Positions 44,793-57,191 are shown, counted from the stretch's first letter. The stretch: DNA of 64,000 bases from Ananas comosus (GCF_001540865.1 NC_033633.1:2795865-2859864); one strand, 5' to 3'. The notes: generated from the sequence alone by a model not told the origin. Numbers and translations: made by a program.

Positions 44793-46827
44793 TCATGCAT
44801 CATTCTCATCGCCGGCCCACATGACTTAATCCTACGTCCCTCGATCCCCGCCCCTCTCTGTCTACGTATACCTACGTACGTGCGCGTCTATACATACATA
44901 TACATATATATTTGTACATGCATGCAGGGAGTGGAGCTAATTAAGAAGTGTACCTACATGCTTCTGCACTGCTTAATTTGTTTTCAATGATAGTGCATCG
45001 GAATCGACGATCGATACTGTTAAATATAATTTAAAGTTTAAATTATGTAATATATTTTTGTTTTCAAATTAGAGTGTTGATCTTGGTTTAAAAGGCATGA
45101 TCGTGTTGCTTTCTATGAAATTAAAGACTCTTATTTAATCTCTAAAAATTGGAAAATTTGGCTCTAGATTATTCTAGCATTCTACAGTATCGTATCTAAT
45201 AATATCGTTCGTCGATTCGCATGCGCTTTTCGAAAATGAAGATAAAATACAAATTAAGATCTCTGTATTTCCAAAAGTGCTTCAACTCAACTCCTCGAAT
45301 GCATATAATATTATGTGTGGTTAGTTATCAATTGTTCATGAGTGGGGATTAATTTATGCGTGCTTAATTTTTCTCTCTTTAATTTACAAACTATATATAT
45401 ATATATATATACTACTTGATCTAATTTACATATGGATTGATGTAATATGGTAGTATTTGTGTGTGTGGATTTGTGAGGGGTTTGATGTATATTGCTTTTA
45501 TATATTTATTTGTTTTCTGATTTTTTATTTTTCTGGGGGAATTTAAGTAATTGGATTGTGTACGTTGTTTCAACTTACAAATTTAATGAAAATCTTATGT
45601 ACTTGCTATGTTATATATAGGATGGCTATTGACAATTTACTTTTAAAATGTGCATGTATATAGTTTAGTGGCTACAAATTAAACTTTCCATTTTGTATCG
45701 ATTTGATGATTAAAAAAATTGGGTTGTTTATAGATCTGTGTGAAGATCACGAGATTAATTTAATATATATGTGTGTGTGTGTGAGAGAGAGAGAGATGAC
45801 ACCACTTCTAGTATTAAATGCAGTTGAGTATTAAATTACCTTATCTTGTTATCAAACAATGTGCACTTATAGTTTTTTTTTCCTTTCTTTTTGAGTGCGA
45901 AGTGTTAGATTTTTCTAATTTAGATCTAGAGTAATTAAATCTCCATTCGTGTTAGTTCAATGTTTAATTCATGAATTTTAGCTATAAAAAATAATGAGTA
46001 GACTCTTAGGAGACCACCCAAAACCTTATTTACAATAATGGATTGCGAGCTAATTAATAAATAAATCCTACAATATCATGCATATATATTTTGTGATTTA
46101 CAATTTTTTCGTTTTGTTTTCTTTATTTGGATTAATTTAGATTAAAATTTCCCTTGTTATCTCCATTAACATTTCTTTAATCAATCACTGCTTGTTAAGT
46201 TCACCTTTCCAAATTTTTTTCCTTCATACTCAGCAAATGTTTTTTTTTTTTTTTTTTTCAAAGCCAATCTATGCAAGATATGGACTTTCTAGTTTTAACT
46301 TTTGACATTTGCACCATTATCTCTTTTTTTATTTCTATTTTTCCAAAATCATCATCATTTTACTGTTTCTCTATGATGTGGAGTGCTATACATTGTGATG
46401 ACTTTTTTGGGAACACATTTGACAATGAAAATGGCACATTTATTTTTTTTGGCCTTTTTTTAAAGTTTTCACAGCAATATGTTTTGGCTTATGAAATGAA
46501 AGAGATTAATTATAAGTACCTATCTACACCATGCATGATTACCAAGGGACCTACTAATGATCACTCCTTCACAGTAAAGTAGTACAAAGTAAATAGGATC
46601 ATTATATTATTCTCGATTCTCATGTTGTAACATCTATATTAATTATGCAATCATGAACACCAAAGTTTAATTTGCTCTCAAAAAAAAAAGAAAAAAGAAA
46701 CCAACCATAAGAGACATCCATTTCCTAAAGAAGTAGGCAAAACTAATTATAGAAAAAAGAATGAATATGGTTATGGTCATGTACGTTAATTAGGTAAAAA
46801 CGTACGAAATAATTTCTCGAAAAAGAA
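44793..46827. other. 3' UTR then AT-rich intergenic DNA
   Basis: The first few hundred bases are likely the MIF 3' UTR. Small repeats occur ((AT)n at 45392-45411, GT/GA tract at 45771-45796, T(18) run near 46240). No further gene is seen. Confidence 0.55.
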
Positions 46828-47192
46828 CGTACAAAATATGCCTGAACTATGGACCACTTGGGTTTCGCTATCCAACCTTTTAAAATTTTAATTTACTATC
46901 TAATATTTCAATTTGTTTGATTTAAGTGAGTCAGCGGCACTTTGATTTTAAAATTTGACTGCGTCGTTTATCTTTACCAGTTTAGTTAATATATTTCATA
47001 CAATTCACAAAACTATAAGTTCATTAATTAAAGTAAGTAATTAACTAGTTTAAACTTTGGAGTCAAATTACTGTTGATCACTGAGTCAAATCAAATAAAT
47101 TGAAATGGTAGATAGTAAAATTAAAATTTTGAAAGATTGAGTAGCTAATTTCAAATGGTCCATAAATATATAGTTCGGGTTAGTTCCGTACA
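46828..47192. mobile_element. TIR element with long arms
   Basis: The left arm ACGTACAAAATATGCCTGAAC, then TTTTAAAATTTTAATTTACT, is mirrored by the right arm (inverse GTACGGAACTAACCCGAAC, then a matching A/T run). Arms extend about 90 bp. No ORF. A related decayed pair may exist at 17860-18060. Confidence 0.65.
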
Positions 47193-47890
47193 TTAACATG
47201 TTGGAGAGTGACAAATATTTAGTAATTTCATTGGCTAGATAGATATTCCTTGAACTAGCTAGGAGTAGTCTTATTAAAAATAAAATAAAAAAAATCTGAT
47301 CACTAATGTGCTCTTGGTGTATGAGTTCATTTCATATTCAATACAATAAAAGTTGGCACATATAAAACAAATTTCGAATGTCTATTTGATTCTAAATCTG
47401 TTTCACTGTTCATGTTATAAATTATCACTCCTTTTATATAAAGATTGATCATGAACACGCAACTGAAATAGAGACTTCAGCTATATATTTTTCTATATTA
47501 CTGTGTTTGCTTCATCTGAGCTGGACTCGACTAAGTAGCATGATGCGAGAGATGTACACCTACCGATCGATCGATGCGGCACGCAATTAATTTGGCAACG
47601 GAACAATTGTATTGCGTTGGGATATCTAGTTGTTGGCACTGTTTTGTGGTCACTGGTGACAAAAACCAAACAAGCAACTGTCCCATGTGGCCTCCTTTCA
47701 ATAGCACTCAATGTGTGGAGATTGGAGAAAGCATGAATTATGAGTTTTTATGGCTTTTTTTTTTCACTTTTGAATTCCACATTAAAAAGAAAAAACTATG
47801 TTCCTAGCTACTTAATTCCTAACTGCTAGCTAGATAAGAAACAGCTTTGTTAACGGTTACTACTCTCTTTTCTTCTATGTCACAAATATA

Positions 47891-47933
<43 letters not shown>

Positions 47934-48473
47934 GTAGTAATAAGTAATATATAGTAGGTAAGTGTAGTCGTGAGACGAGTAGTTTCGTGATAGTCAATTT
48001 TGAAGCTTAAGTTCTCACTATGGAGAGAGAGATCTAGAGAGAGAGAGAGAGAGAGGATTTAGGATTAGTTTATGAGCATTTTAAGGAAGCAAAAAGATGC
48101 AGCATCATCAGGAGATTTCATTGTCGGAGAATCCTAAAATATTGTGATCGATCCAAAAGATTCATAAGACAAATATATAGCTTTCCAAATCTCTATCATC
48201 ATCACCCGAGTCATTTAAAAATTTAGGGCAAGAGCTTGCAAGGGGCCAAGAAATTGAATCTAGCTCACCTACCATATATATATATATGCTTGGCTACAAG
48301 ACTCATGAGATCATGTCACGAGGGTATCTCTCACACCACCAAGAAGCTAGAGCATGGACCATTACAATTAAGTCATTGGGTTGGCAAATTCATTGATGCC
48401 CCTAAGACAAAGCATGCATGAATATCATCTCGCTAAAAACTATTCCTAGGTTGTCACCGACGCATGTACTCTT
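47193..48473. other. Intergenic DNA with a (GT)n tract
   Basis: Holds (GT)n at 47898-47929 and (GA)n at about 48035-48053. The ORF at 47574-47807 and its antisense partner have no recognisable motif. No gene is supported. Confidence 0.5.
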
Positions 48474-48642
48474 TCTTTTTTTTTTTTCTCTGAGAGAGAT
48501 AGATAGCACGCTATCCGCTTTGTTTATTTCATTTAGAAATAAACTTTGCTGGAAATGTGAATCAATTAGGATTCGAACTTGAGATCTCAGGTACCAACCA
48601 GGCCACCAAGCCCTTTGCCACTTGCTCTAGAGACAGTCGGTC
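48474..48642 (-). mobile_element. tRNA-derived SINE, copy 3
   Basis: On the minus strand it has GCAAGTGGCAAAGGGC (box A), CAAGTTCGAATCC (box B) and a T-run on the plus strand for its A tail. The near-duplication ATGTACTCTT (48464-48473) and ACGTACTCTT (48643-48652) flanks it. It is slightly longer than copy 1 and retains GTTTATTTCTAAATGAAATA. Confidence 0.8.
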
Positions 48643-48903
48643 ACGTACTCTTATTAATTATATCAATTTAACGCTAACATACTATCAGAGTTAATTAGTC
48701 TTAAACACCGTCAGTTTAATGAAATCGTTAGTTCAATTCTCCCCATCAGCAATGCATTGGCTAGTTAAATATCTATATATCGGTCATATTTTTCTCCGAT
48801 CTCTCCTGTCAAGATATATATGTATTGTGGTCCTCATATCCACCATGCACATAGCTGTTTCCTATTAGATCGATTTAGTAGGTACATGACAAAAATTGAT
48901 GAA

Positions 48904-48942
<39 letters not shown>

Positions 48943-50349
48943 AACCCATGTCAAAAAAACAGCAAAGTTAAGGCTGTAACAACTAGCTAACAATGGCTAG
49001 GTTTCTAATTAATAAGTCCAACCCCATGTAAATTTTGGATGAATTAATTATAGAATAGAAAGAAGAAAAGATTTTTTTTAAAAAAAAAAAAAACAAAAGA
49101 AACCAATCCTTAGTTTGTACGAACAGGATAAAACTTAAGTGGGGAGCTCTCCACAACGCGTAAAGCAACATATTTTCTTACCGAGCGATGTTAACCCCTA
49201 CAATCCAAACGAATCCTATCGTGGCCTTAATTTTCATCTATAGTCTTGTCAATTTCTTTTTTTTTTTCTTTTACTAAAATTTGAAATTATATAACTCTTA
49301 TATGGATGTTTCTAATCCTGCAACTCCCTTTGGTTTGCAAACTAATTAGTATTCATTTTAATCTTATATTACTCCTAATTATGATCATTTTCACCGCGGT
49401 GAGTCTGAAATGAATTTCAAATCTACGAAGAACATCTAAAGTTAATTTTTTTTTAAGATATGTACAAAAGCTACCACGCGACAGTAGATCAGAAGCTTCC
49501 CTATGAAAAGTCATCGGGGACCTCCCTACACAAGTTTTTTCCTCCATGGACATGTACTAGAGGAGCTAAGATACAAGAGAAGTAGGTAAGAGAAAGGGAC
49601 CTGAAAGAGACATGGTAATTAGCTATAAATAAAAGAGAGTAGAGAGATGAGATGAGATGAGATGAGATGAGATTTGAAGCATTGAGCTACAATTGTGGCT
49701 TTTGAATTGGGACTAGGGCCCCCATGTCACACCACCAGTGGGCATGACCTAACTAGATGAGAATTATTACCTACATCTAGTGTATAAATGTATGAGATAC
49801 ACTACACCACTAAAATATATAGGGCCGTTCAAATTTTGTGTAACGATACGTGCAATAGTTTTTCATGCGTGCTGCTGCACGCGGGGCCGTAGAAAATTGC
49901 TCCAAAATGCTCTGATAGAGGTTTTTATTAGGTTTTAGAATTAAAATCTAATTCACATAATATATTCTATGATATTCATATGGCCTACATACAAAAAAAA
50001 AAAAAAAAGAGGGAAAAATTCCATGAATTTTGAATGTTGACCTCGTATGTATCAATCAATGGTCCTTAATTTATAATTGTTAAGATTTCGTGTTGCACTC
50101 TCCAAAATGCTAGGATAGAGGTTTCAAAAATAAAATCCAACTCATTGACTATGTTCTATGATTTTCAAATGTCCTACGTACATATTAAGAATCATAAATT
50201 TTGAATAATTAATAGCTTGCAGATCAAATAATGCCTTTTTTTTCTCTACTGTGGATTGGAAATTCTACTTAATAAGGACTGCTTGATTGTTTAGTAAATT
50301 AGTTTTTCGATATTGTAGATCGTGTGTGTGTGTGTGTATATATAGAGTT
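48643..50349. other. Intergenic DNA, no gene seen
   Basis: Holds (CT)n at 48911-48940, A runs near 49085 and 50000, and the (GAGAT)n pentamer array at 49646-49672. Two segments around 49910-49990 and 50105-50180 (TAGAGGTTT...TCTATGATATTCA / TCTATGATTTTCAA) are diverged duplicates. No gene is supported. Confidence 0.55.
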
Positions 50350-50882
50350 AGGCTGATATACTATCGATAGTACGGAGACCTTCGTGCTACCAAGTTATTT
50401 TCAATTATACGACTTTCAAATCGCCGATCGGCTCCGTTAGATTTGATCTACACTATTAAAAATATTTGAAAACTAAATTTCATAATTTTTCGACATCATT
50501 TACCTATCAAACGAGTAGTCTAAAAATAAATGGCTGAAAATAAAAATCTCATAAAAAATAATGATAAAATACTTGAATTTAAGATCAAAGATATTCATCT
50601 TACTCTAAATAGTGAAAAGAATTTTCTATAAAAAATTCATCAAATTTGGATTATTTTACACCGTTAAATTCACAAACACATCACACCGACCATTAAAATT
50701 ATTAATTTTGAGATCTTTTGATCACTAACCAAATGGTGTTGAAAAATTATGAAATTTAGTTTTCAAATACTTTATTTAGTGTAGATCAAGTCTAACGGAG
50801 CCGATTGTCGATTTGGATGCCGCACCATTGAAAACAACTTGATAGCACGGAGGCCTCCGTACTACCGATAATATACCAACCT
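50350..50882. mobile_element. Long-TIR MITE, complete copy
   Basis: The left arm AGGCTGATATACTATCGATA, then GTACGGAGACCTTCGTGCTA, is mirrored by the right arm (inverse AGGTTGGTATATTATCGGTA, then GTACGGAGGCCTCCGTGCTA). Pairing continues for roughly 165 bp on each side, including CGGCTCCGTTAGA and GAAAACTAAATTTCATAATT. No ORF. The half copy at 39455 belongs to the same family. Confidence 0.85.
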
Positions 50883-51647
50883 ATCTCATATAGATTAAAT
50901 TTGGATCAAAAGATATAGTATGCTAGGAGTTAAGTGTGGTGCATGAGGCGCAAACGGGTGCACCGGGTGTAGGCAATAATGTCTTGTGGCTCGGGCCAAA
51001 AAAAACCCATGTGGCTGGTCCCCGGCCCGCGCCCGCCATGCACATGATCAAATGATCCGTTTACAATGTGCCCGTGCCCGTGCCCGTGCCCGTGAGCACA
51101 TTTTTAGGTGGGTTATGAGTGTGGACACCACATGTGGGACTAGTCACGCTCGAGTGATGGACGTACTAACAAATTAAAAATTATAATTATAATATCTTAA
51201 AATTTTCACATTTGTTGGTTAATTTGCGGATTATTCGCGAATTATTCGTGAATTATTGAAAATCCGAATTAAACGATCCATTTACGAATTTTTACCAAAG
51301 AAAATGAATTATTCGCGAATTTTTGGAGTAGCCGAATAATTCGCGAATTATTAAAAATTTGAATAAAAAACTTATAATTTTTATATTTAAATATAGATTA
51401 TCTTATATTTTATATTTTATACCGAATTCGTTTTTCAAGCCGAATATTTCAACGAATTTAAAAATTAGAAAACGAATTTTATACGTCCTATACTCGTTCC
51501 GAATTTTTGCTGAATCTGAATTAACTAAGTATGGTTTCACATCAAATATATGTATATTTAACAATAAAATCATCATGTATGACTGCTCTAAAATTTATAG
51601 AATCTAGGCATCAAAACAGCCATATATTAGATGTCGTCGGTTCTATG
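50883..51647. other. Intergenic DNA with simple repeats
   Basis: Contains a (GTGCCC)n hexamer tract at 51068-51093 and AATTATTCGCGAATTATT palindromic repeats at 51220-51350. These resemble arms of a low-copy TIR element, but ends could not be fixed. No gene. Confidence 0.5.
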
Positions 51648-52050
51648 TGTGATATCCAAATTATTCCACATCGGATTATTAGTAATAATAACTGGATTTA
51701 AGCATTTTGTATTGATGGTTTTAGTCCAACGAGTTATTATTGCTAGTGGGTCGGATCATTACGTTTGGTATCAGAGCCGGTTCACTAACTTAAAGTGTAA
51801 AGTGGCCCTCATATCGCCTAGTAATTTTGAGCTGTGTGTGTTTGTGCTAACAAGGGCGTCTCTAAGCAGGTGAAGTATGTAACACCCCAAAAGAAAGTCC
51901 CAAATCGGATTGGAAAGCGGTTCTAATTGGGAATATATGAGAGCTCCAACTTTGGATTGGAAGTTGGAATTCTGATTGGAAATATATGAGAGCTCGCACC
52001 CTAATAATAATAACTGAGTTTAAACATTTTAGGTGCCCCACGAGTTATTG
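51648..52050 (+). mobile_element. TRIM retrotransposon B
   Basis: The first LTR is about 51648-51763 (TGTGATATCC ... GGATCATTACG). The primer site TTTGGTATCAGAGCC (51764-51778) matches initiator tRNA-Met exactly. A short interior leads to a second LTR starting TGTAACACCCC at 51878. The second LTR has an internal duplication (AATATATGAGAGCTC twice) and its right end is lost. Confidence 0.75.
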
Positions 52051-52740
52051 ATATATATGTAGAGTGTAGTGAAAACACTATTTATTTACTACTAGAAAAT
52101 TAAAGAGTATTCCTATGTCATCGAATCTTTTTCTTCATATTGTTACACAAAACTGTGCAGTGCAAAGATACAATGATATACTCACAAAAAAACTAGATTT
52201 CTTACATTAAACTTGCTTATCATAGATACAAATCTATCCTCATTGCAAATACAAATGTATGCTCATCAGAAATACATAAAGCTGCAGCAAAAAGAAGTAC
52301 ATAACATGTAGCTGCTCACAACTTCACAACATATATATCCTTATCATAGATACAAACAGGCAATGAGGAGTGCAATTGCAAGTGAAAAGAAATGCAATTT
52401 CACTAATGAACATCACAGATACATAGATAATTATAGTACACATGCATCATTCTGTATTGTTCATGGAACCATGCATGCTTCAGTAGTCACAAATTGTTCA
52501 TTCTAAATGTGGAACCATGCTCCATTTAGCGAAATGTTACCAATATTATCAGATTCATTCAAAGTATTCAAAAAGCAGCACTAGTTACTTAAAGTACCCA
52601 AAAAGCAATCAAAAATTACATCCATTCAGAGTATATATCCCAAAAATATAAATGAAAATTTCTTTTTAAACATCTCCACTGATTTAGTAGGCCTCCCATT
52701 TCATCAATTGCACTCATGGCTTGACTTTCTTAGTACTCTC
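52051..52740. other. AT-rich intergenic DNA, no gene seen
   Basis: No ORF or element end recognised. ATACAAA/TACATA phrases recur around 52200-52450. Confidence 0.5.
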
Positions 52741-53547
52741 AGGCTGGGTTTGGTTTGGGTATAAGTAAGAACTGCTTATTTCAGGAATAGGTACAAGTTC
52801 AGATATAAGCATGAATTAGATTAATTTTGCATTTAGATGAAAATTGGGTTGTTCTTAGGAATAAGATAAATAATGTTTGAATGGTTAAATTAGAACAAGA
52901 AGAATAAGAGTTATAATTTGAAATTAAAATTATATTCTCTAATTAATTAACATCAAAATATTACTTAAAAATAAATAATAAATAAATTATTAATAATAAA
53001 TTATAAATAATAAAATAATAATATCGATTATCTAATTATTAATAATTATTATTAAATAATTATTATTAATAATTATTAACAAATAATTATAAATTATAAA
53101 TAATAAATTAATAGTAATATCGATTATCTAATTATTAGTAATAATTATTAATTAATAATAATATCGATTATCTAATTATTAAGAATAATAATTATTAATA
53201 ATTTNTAATAAATTAATAATAATTATTATCTAATTATTAATAATTAATTCTAAATAATTAATTAATTAATTATTTTATTATCTAAGCAATAAATAATAAT
53301 TTAAATATATTAATTAGATTAATTAATAATTTACTATCATTAAAATTAAATTTAAACTTTAATTAACCTTGTTCTCATCCGGGAACAAGTTTGTTCCAGA
53401 AAAAATGTGGAATATCAGTTCCAGCCTTATACCAGCTTATTTCAGGAACCTGAAAACTACTGTTCCCGGACACCAAATGCAGCGTTTGGGAACAAAAGGG
53501 GGAATAAGGGCTTATTCCCCTTCTTGTTCCCGAACCAAACGCTACCT
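52741..53547. mobile_element. TIR element with A/T tandem core
   Basis: The left end AGGCTGGGTTTGGTTTGGG and right end (inverse AGGTAGCGTTTGGTTCGGG) are inverted repeats. The core contains ATATCGATTATCTAATTATT three times (53021, 53117, 53161) within A/T-only sequence, with an ambiguous N at 53205. The frame at 53369-53719 crosses its right end and is not a gene. Confidence 0.65.
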
Positions 53548-53631
53548 GAGACTCCTAATTCTCCAGATATTTGATTTGCTCTCCCTTTTGATGTTAGTCT
53601 ATTTTCTTTGCCCTTGTACTTTCAATAACGA

Positions 53632-54040
53632 TGTAACACTTAAAAAATTCTACATTAGATGGGAAAGGAATTCTAATTGGGAATATAAGAGACTACGCAC
53701 CCTAGTTAACTGGACGTAAGCATTTTGAGTCAATGGTTTGAGCTCAATAAATTATTATTGTTAGGAGGCCGGATCGTTACATTTGGCATCAAAGCCGAAT
53801 GCCAGTCAAAAGTATTAAAGCTAAGTACTATGCGGGACAAAGTACTGCGTCATGGGTTTAGTGGGAGCCACATCTTGAATCCATAGGAACCATATCTAGA
53901 ATTAGAGTTTGTAACGCTCCAATAGTCCCAAGTCTCGCGCTCTAGTAATAATACCTAGGCTTAAGCATATTGAATCGATGATTTAGGTCCAACAAATTAT
54001 TATTACTAGCAGGTCGGTGCTAGCAGGTCGAATCATTACA
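53632..54040 (+). mobile_element. TRIM retrotransposon C
   Basis: LTR 1 (53632-53781) starts TGTAACACTT and ends ATCGTTACA; LTR 2 (53910-54040) starts TGTAACGCTCC and ends AATCATTACA. The primer site TTTGGCATCAAAGCCG (53782-53797) is the Met site with two changes. Interior of 112 bp, no ORF. LTR 2 contains a small local duplication (GCAGGTCGGTGCTAGCAGGTCG). Confidence 0.8.
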
Positions 54041-55319
54041 CAATATTCGTCAAGGGTTTTATTTTTAACATTCTTTCCATTGCTAGCACTTGCTTGAGAT
54101 GGTGTTTCAGGTTGACACAATAATGTAGCAGTTTGTTGTTTCATTATTTCCTTTTCGGTTTTTTTTTTTTTTTTTTTAAGTGTAACTTTTAGAGACCAGT
54201 GCAAATCCCATGATGAAAAATTTTATGAGCACCGCTTCTGTGGTGAGACTATCAAATTACTTGTCCATCACGTGGATGCCCCAATTTTAAAGCGATAAGA
54301 ACGGTGGATTTGAGAGTCTCGCGATGGAATGGTTCTTCATAGTGGGTAACAAAATGGTAACATTTAAGTGGTGACTCCCAGATTTGTGCTAGTTGTGGGT
54401 CCATTGGGTGCAATGAGAATGACTCTGTAATTGTTTGATTTGGTCTCCTATTTTGGTTTATCAACTCTCGAGTTCCCTTTTAGGATTGGATGAGTCACTT
54501 CTCAGAAGGAACATAAAATGTTGGAAAGGAAAAGGATTTCTTGTGGTCTTGGCTCAAAGCTTCATCATCCAATCTTGTTGGAACCTACTTATTCACATTG
54601 TCTCACATCAAATACCTCTCGTGTCGAGATCTGTTTGGTTCATCTATTTTAGACACTGGAATCGGAATGGGAGTCTCTGATTTTGATAGTTGTTGTTATT
54701 TTATAGGAAGCATATTACAATTTTCATTCCTCTCCGAAATGAAAATGTTTCAATTCATTTATGGTTCAATCTGATTTTAAATTCTAATACTCATTGGATT
54801 GTGTACTATGTATTGAACAAATCGCGTACCTATTCTCACGTCCTAACAACACCTAAATGTTACTCGACTAATCGTTGCAACTTCGATTTGGGACCGTTGG
54901 TCGAAACTGCCGATATTTTTTGCATTTGTCCCACTTCAATTGCACCGTCCATCGGAATAATCTTAAGTTCGATACTCTCGCGTGTTTATTTTGTTGCTTT
55001 TTCATTGTCGAGATTATATAGATTCTATTGGTAAAATTCAGTTCTATTTAAAGGGTTTTAGAACAATGGTAACGAGCACTTTGCCTTCTTTTCCTTTTTC
55101 TTTTTGTAATTTTATGTTCTCTCAGGTTGCTTGGATCCGGAACACTTCAAAAACTTCAAACTTGTCGAGAGGAAGCAACTAAGGGCCTGTTTGTTTTCTT
55201 TGAAGTTCTTCGTGGAGTGGAAGTGGCCACTTCGTAGAAAGTCACAATATCCCAGTTTCGGAGTAGTTCCTAAAATTTGCAAGTTGGTGGGTTCTGTATA
55301 AAATTTAGGACAAACTTTA
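54041..55319. other. Intergenic DNA, no gene seen
   Basis: Overlapping ORFs on both strands (54252-55182) have no recognisable motif and no splice context. A T(21) run lies near 54158-54178. Confidence 0.45.
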
Positions 55320-55500
55320 AATATCATTCCTGTGGTTTCACTCTTTCTCATTTTAATACCCTGTAGTTTAAAGTGTATCAAGTTAGTATCCTGTGGTTTC
55401 GCATTTTCTCACTTTAGTATCCTATGGTTTAAAGTGTATCAAGTTACTATCATATGGTTTCGCACTTTCTGACTTTAATACCCTGCAGTTTAATATTTTA
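55320..55500. repeat. Tandem repeat, about 60-bp unit, three copies
   Basis: Units contain CCTGTGGTTTCACTCTTTCT, then TTTAATACCCTGTAGTTTAA and AGTGTATCAAGTTA, and recur at about 55330, 55390 and 55450. This phrase is typical of subterminal repeats of plant miniature elements, but a partner end was not found. Confidence 0.75.
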
Positions 55501-56009
55501 TTAAAAAAAGAAAAAATCACAGAGTACTAAAATTTATGCACGGCCCATCTCAGCAAGCCCTCACTTCATGTACGGCGCGAAGTCGCGACTTCCTGTGAAC
55601 AGCGAGTGTGGTCGAGTTCCGCGAAGTGATGGGCGCAATGGGCTCTAATTCACAGTTATCAAACTTGTCCAGAGTCATAATGTGGCTAAGTTCTGATCTG
55701 ACTTCAATCTCGGCTCTTTTTTATCTAGACATCATAATATTCGAATGAATACATTTCACGTCTGGTCCTTAAACTTTAATTTGCAGTAATTTTTTATTTA
55801 TATTTTCAGAATTATTGAATTAAGTCGTACAATTTAATTTAGTTGACTAAAATATTGATAAATTGATGTGACGATAATTAAAATGCTATATCACTTTTGC
55901 AATTGTGGAGCGCAGAGTAAAAGCGACTAATTTATACAAGACAACCTATGTTATTAATAGTGCTCATTCAGCATTTTTTTTCTCCCCCTCTTCCAGTGGA
56001 CTCTGTATG
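55501..56009. other. Intergenic DNA, no gene seen
   Basis: The stretch 55750-55880 (TTTCACGTCTGGTCCTTAAAC) resembles one arm of the TIR element at 41343. No gene. Confidence 0.45.
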
Positions 56010-56335
56010 TAATGTAGAGATGCAAACGAGGTGGATCGGGGGGCGGGAGGGGTCCTCTACCTCCCGCGCTGTTGTTTTATTGGGTCGAAGCGAATTTAAA
56101 ATGGATTAGTTTTTATTTTATATTTTGCTCTCATTTACCGCTTTATTCGGATCGGATCAGAAAGGGAGCAGATTTTTAACGGATTGGGACGGATCAAAAG
56201 AAAAATAAGGTCTATCATCTCTCGTTTCATTTTCTTAACGAATCGGAGAGGATTTGGGACAGATTACCTTTTTCTATATTTTTGGCTTCTACTTACCATC
56301 CTATTCGGGGCAAATTGGACCAGGATGTCAGGGGT
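56010..56335. mobile_element. hAT-like miniature element (probable)
   Basis: It begins TAGAGATGCAAACGAGGTGG and ends near CCAGGATGTCAGGGG, roughly mirrored, with GGATCGG/CGGATCGGA repeats inside. The termini resemble the TAGGGATGTCAA elements. No 8-bp duplication was confirmed. Confidence 0.45.
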
Positions 56336-56344
56336 TAAATACTG

Positions 56345-56635
56345 GAAAATTTTATGAAGAACCCTCAACTGTAGACCGTTTTAACTTTGTTCTTGTTCGA
56401 GCGATATTTTCTGCTTTATTTTATTATCCAAACTCATTTAGTTGATAAAATGAAAATTCTATTAATTTTGGTTATATATTAGGTATTTATTCTAAATTGC
56501 TTAAAATCTTCAAATTTAATTAAATAATAATTACTTTTAAATTAAAATTACTAAATTTCAATTATAAACATTAAAGTTCAGGAAGTCTTTTCAAAATAGA
56601 TTATAGTTGAGGGTGTCTCTTCACAAATTTTCACC
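56345..56635. mobile_element. TIR element, CCCTCAACTA family
   Basis: The left end GGAAAATTTTATGAAGAACC, then CTCAACTGTAG, is mirrored at the right (inverse GGTGAAAATTTGTGAAGAGAC, then ACCCTCAACTATA). TAAATA occurs on both flanks, a partial target duplication. 291 bp, no ORF. Confidence 0.7.
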
Positions 56636-56697
56636 TAAATAATTAAGTAAATGAAACTAGATCCTACAAACACGTGTGACTCATGTGGTGCAGATTT

Positions 56698-57191
56698 GGT
56701 TGACATTTACAAAGAACCCCCTCAACTTAATTCCCTCAACTTAATTTATTATTCAAATCCCTCGACTTTTTATTTTTTTCACTATTAGGTGATTTTTTTT
56801 TCAACTACGTTAAAAATTTTATCATATTTATGGGTAATTTAATCGTACTTAATAGTTTTTGATTCTTTTTACCAAATGAAATTTGGATAACACCTTTTGG
56901 ATTCACACCCCCTTAACTTTAGCCTTTTTACAATTAAGTAATTTTTATCAACTAAATTAAAAAAATTATCAAATTTATGAGTAATTTTAGCATATTTAAG
57001 ATTTATTAACCATTTTTTAGTAAATAAAATTTGAATGATTAGCAATAACAGCTAATATAACCTTTAAATTTAAAACATAAGTGGAAAAACTCAAATAAAA
57101 AAAGTGAAAGCTAAAATGGTGACAATCAGAAAAAGATTAGGGGCCAATTTCTGACTAGCTACAGGTGAGGGGGTTATCCTACGTTTTTCCC
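56698..57191. mobile_element. TIR element, CCCCCTCAACTA family, next to CDC45
   Basis: The left end has TTTACAAAGAACCCCCTCAA and the right end GGTGAGGGGGTTATCC then ACGTTTTTCCC, an inverted pair. It lies 62 bp right of another member of the same family and ends 26 bp before the E2F-like sites of CDC45. Confidence 0.65.

Noticed and set aside
44292..44809. Frames of up to 161 codons antisense to and out of register with the MIF gene
   Set aside because: They are shadows of a GC-rich gene; only the plus-strand frame from 44490 shows a known domain.
53369..53719. A 116-codon frame
   Set aside because: It crosses the right end of a TIR element and has no motif.
54252..55182. Cluster of overlapping 60-110 codon frames on both strands
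   Set aside because: No motif, no codon texture and no splice signals; frames on both strands cover the same DNA.
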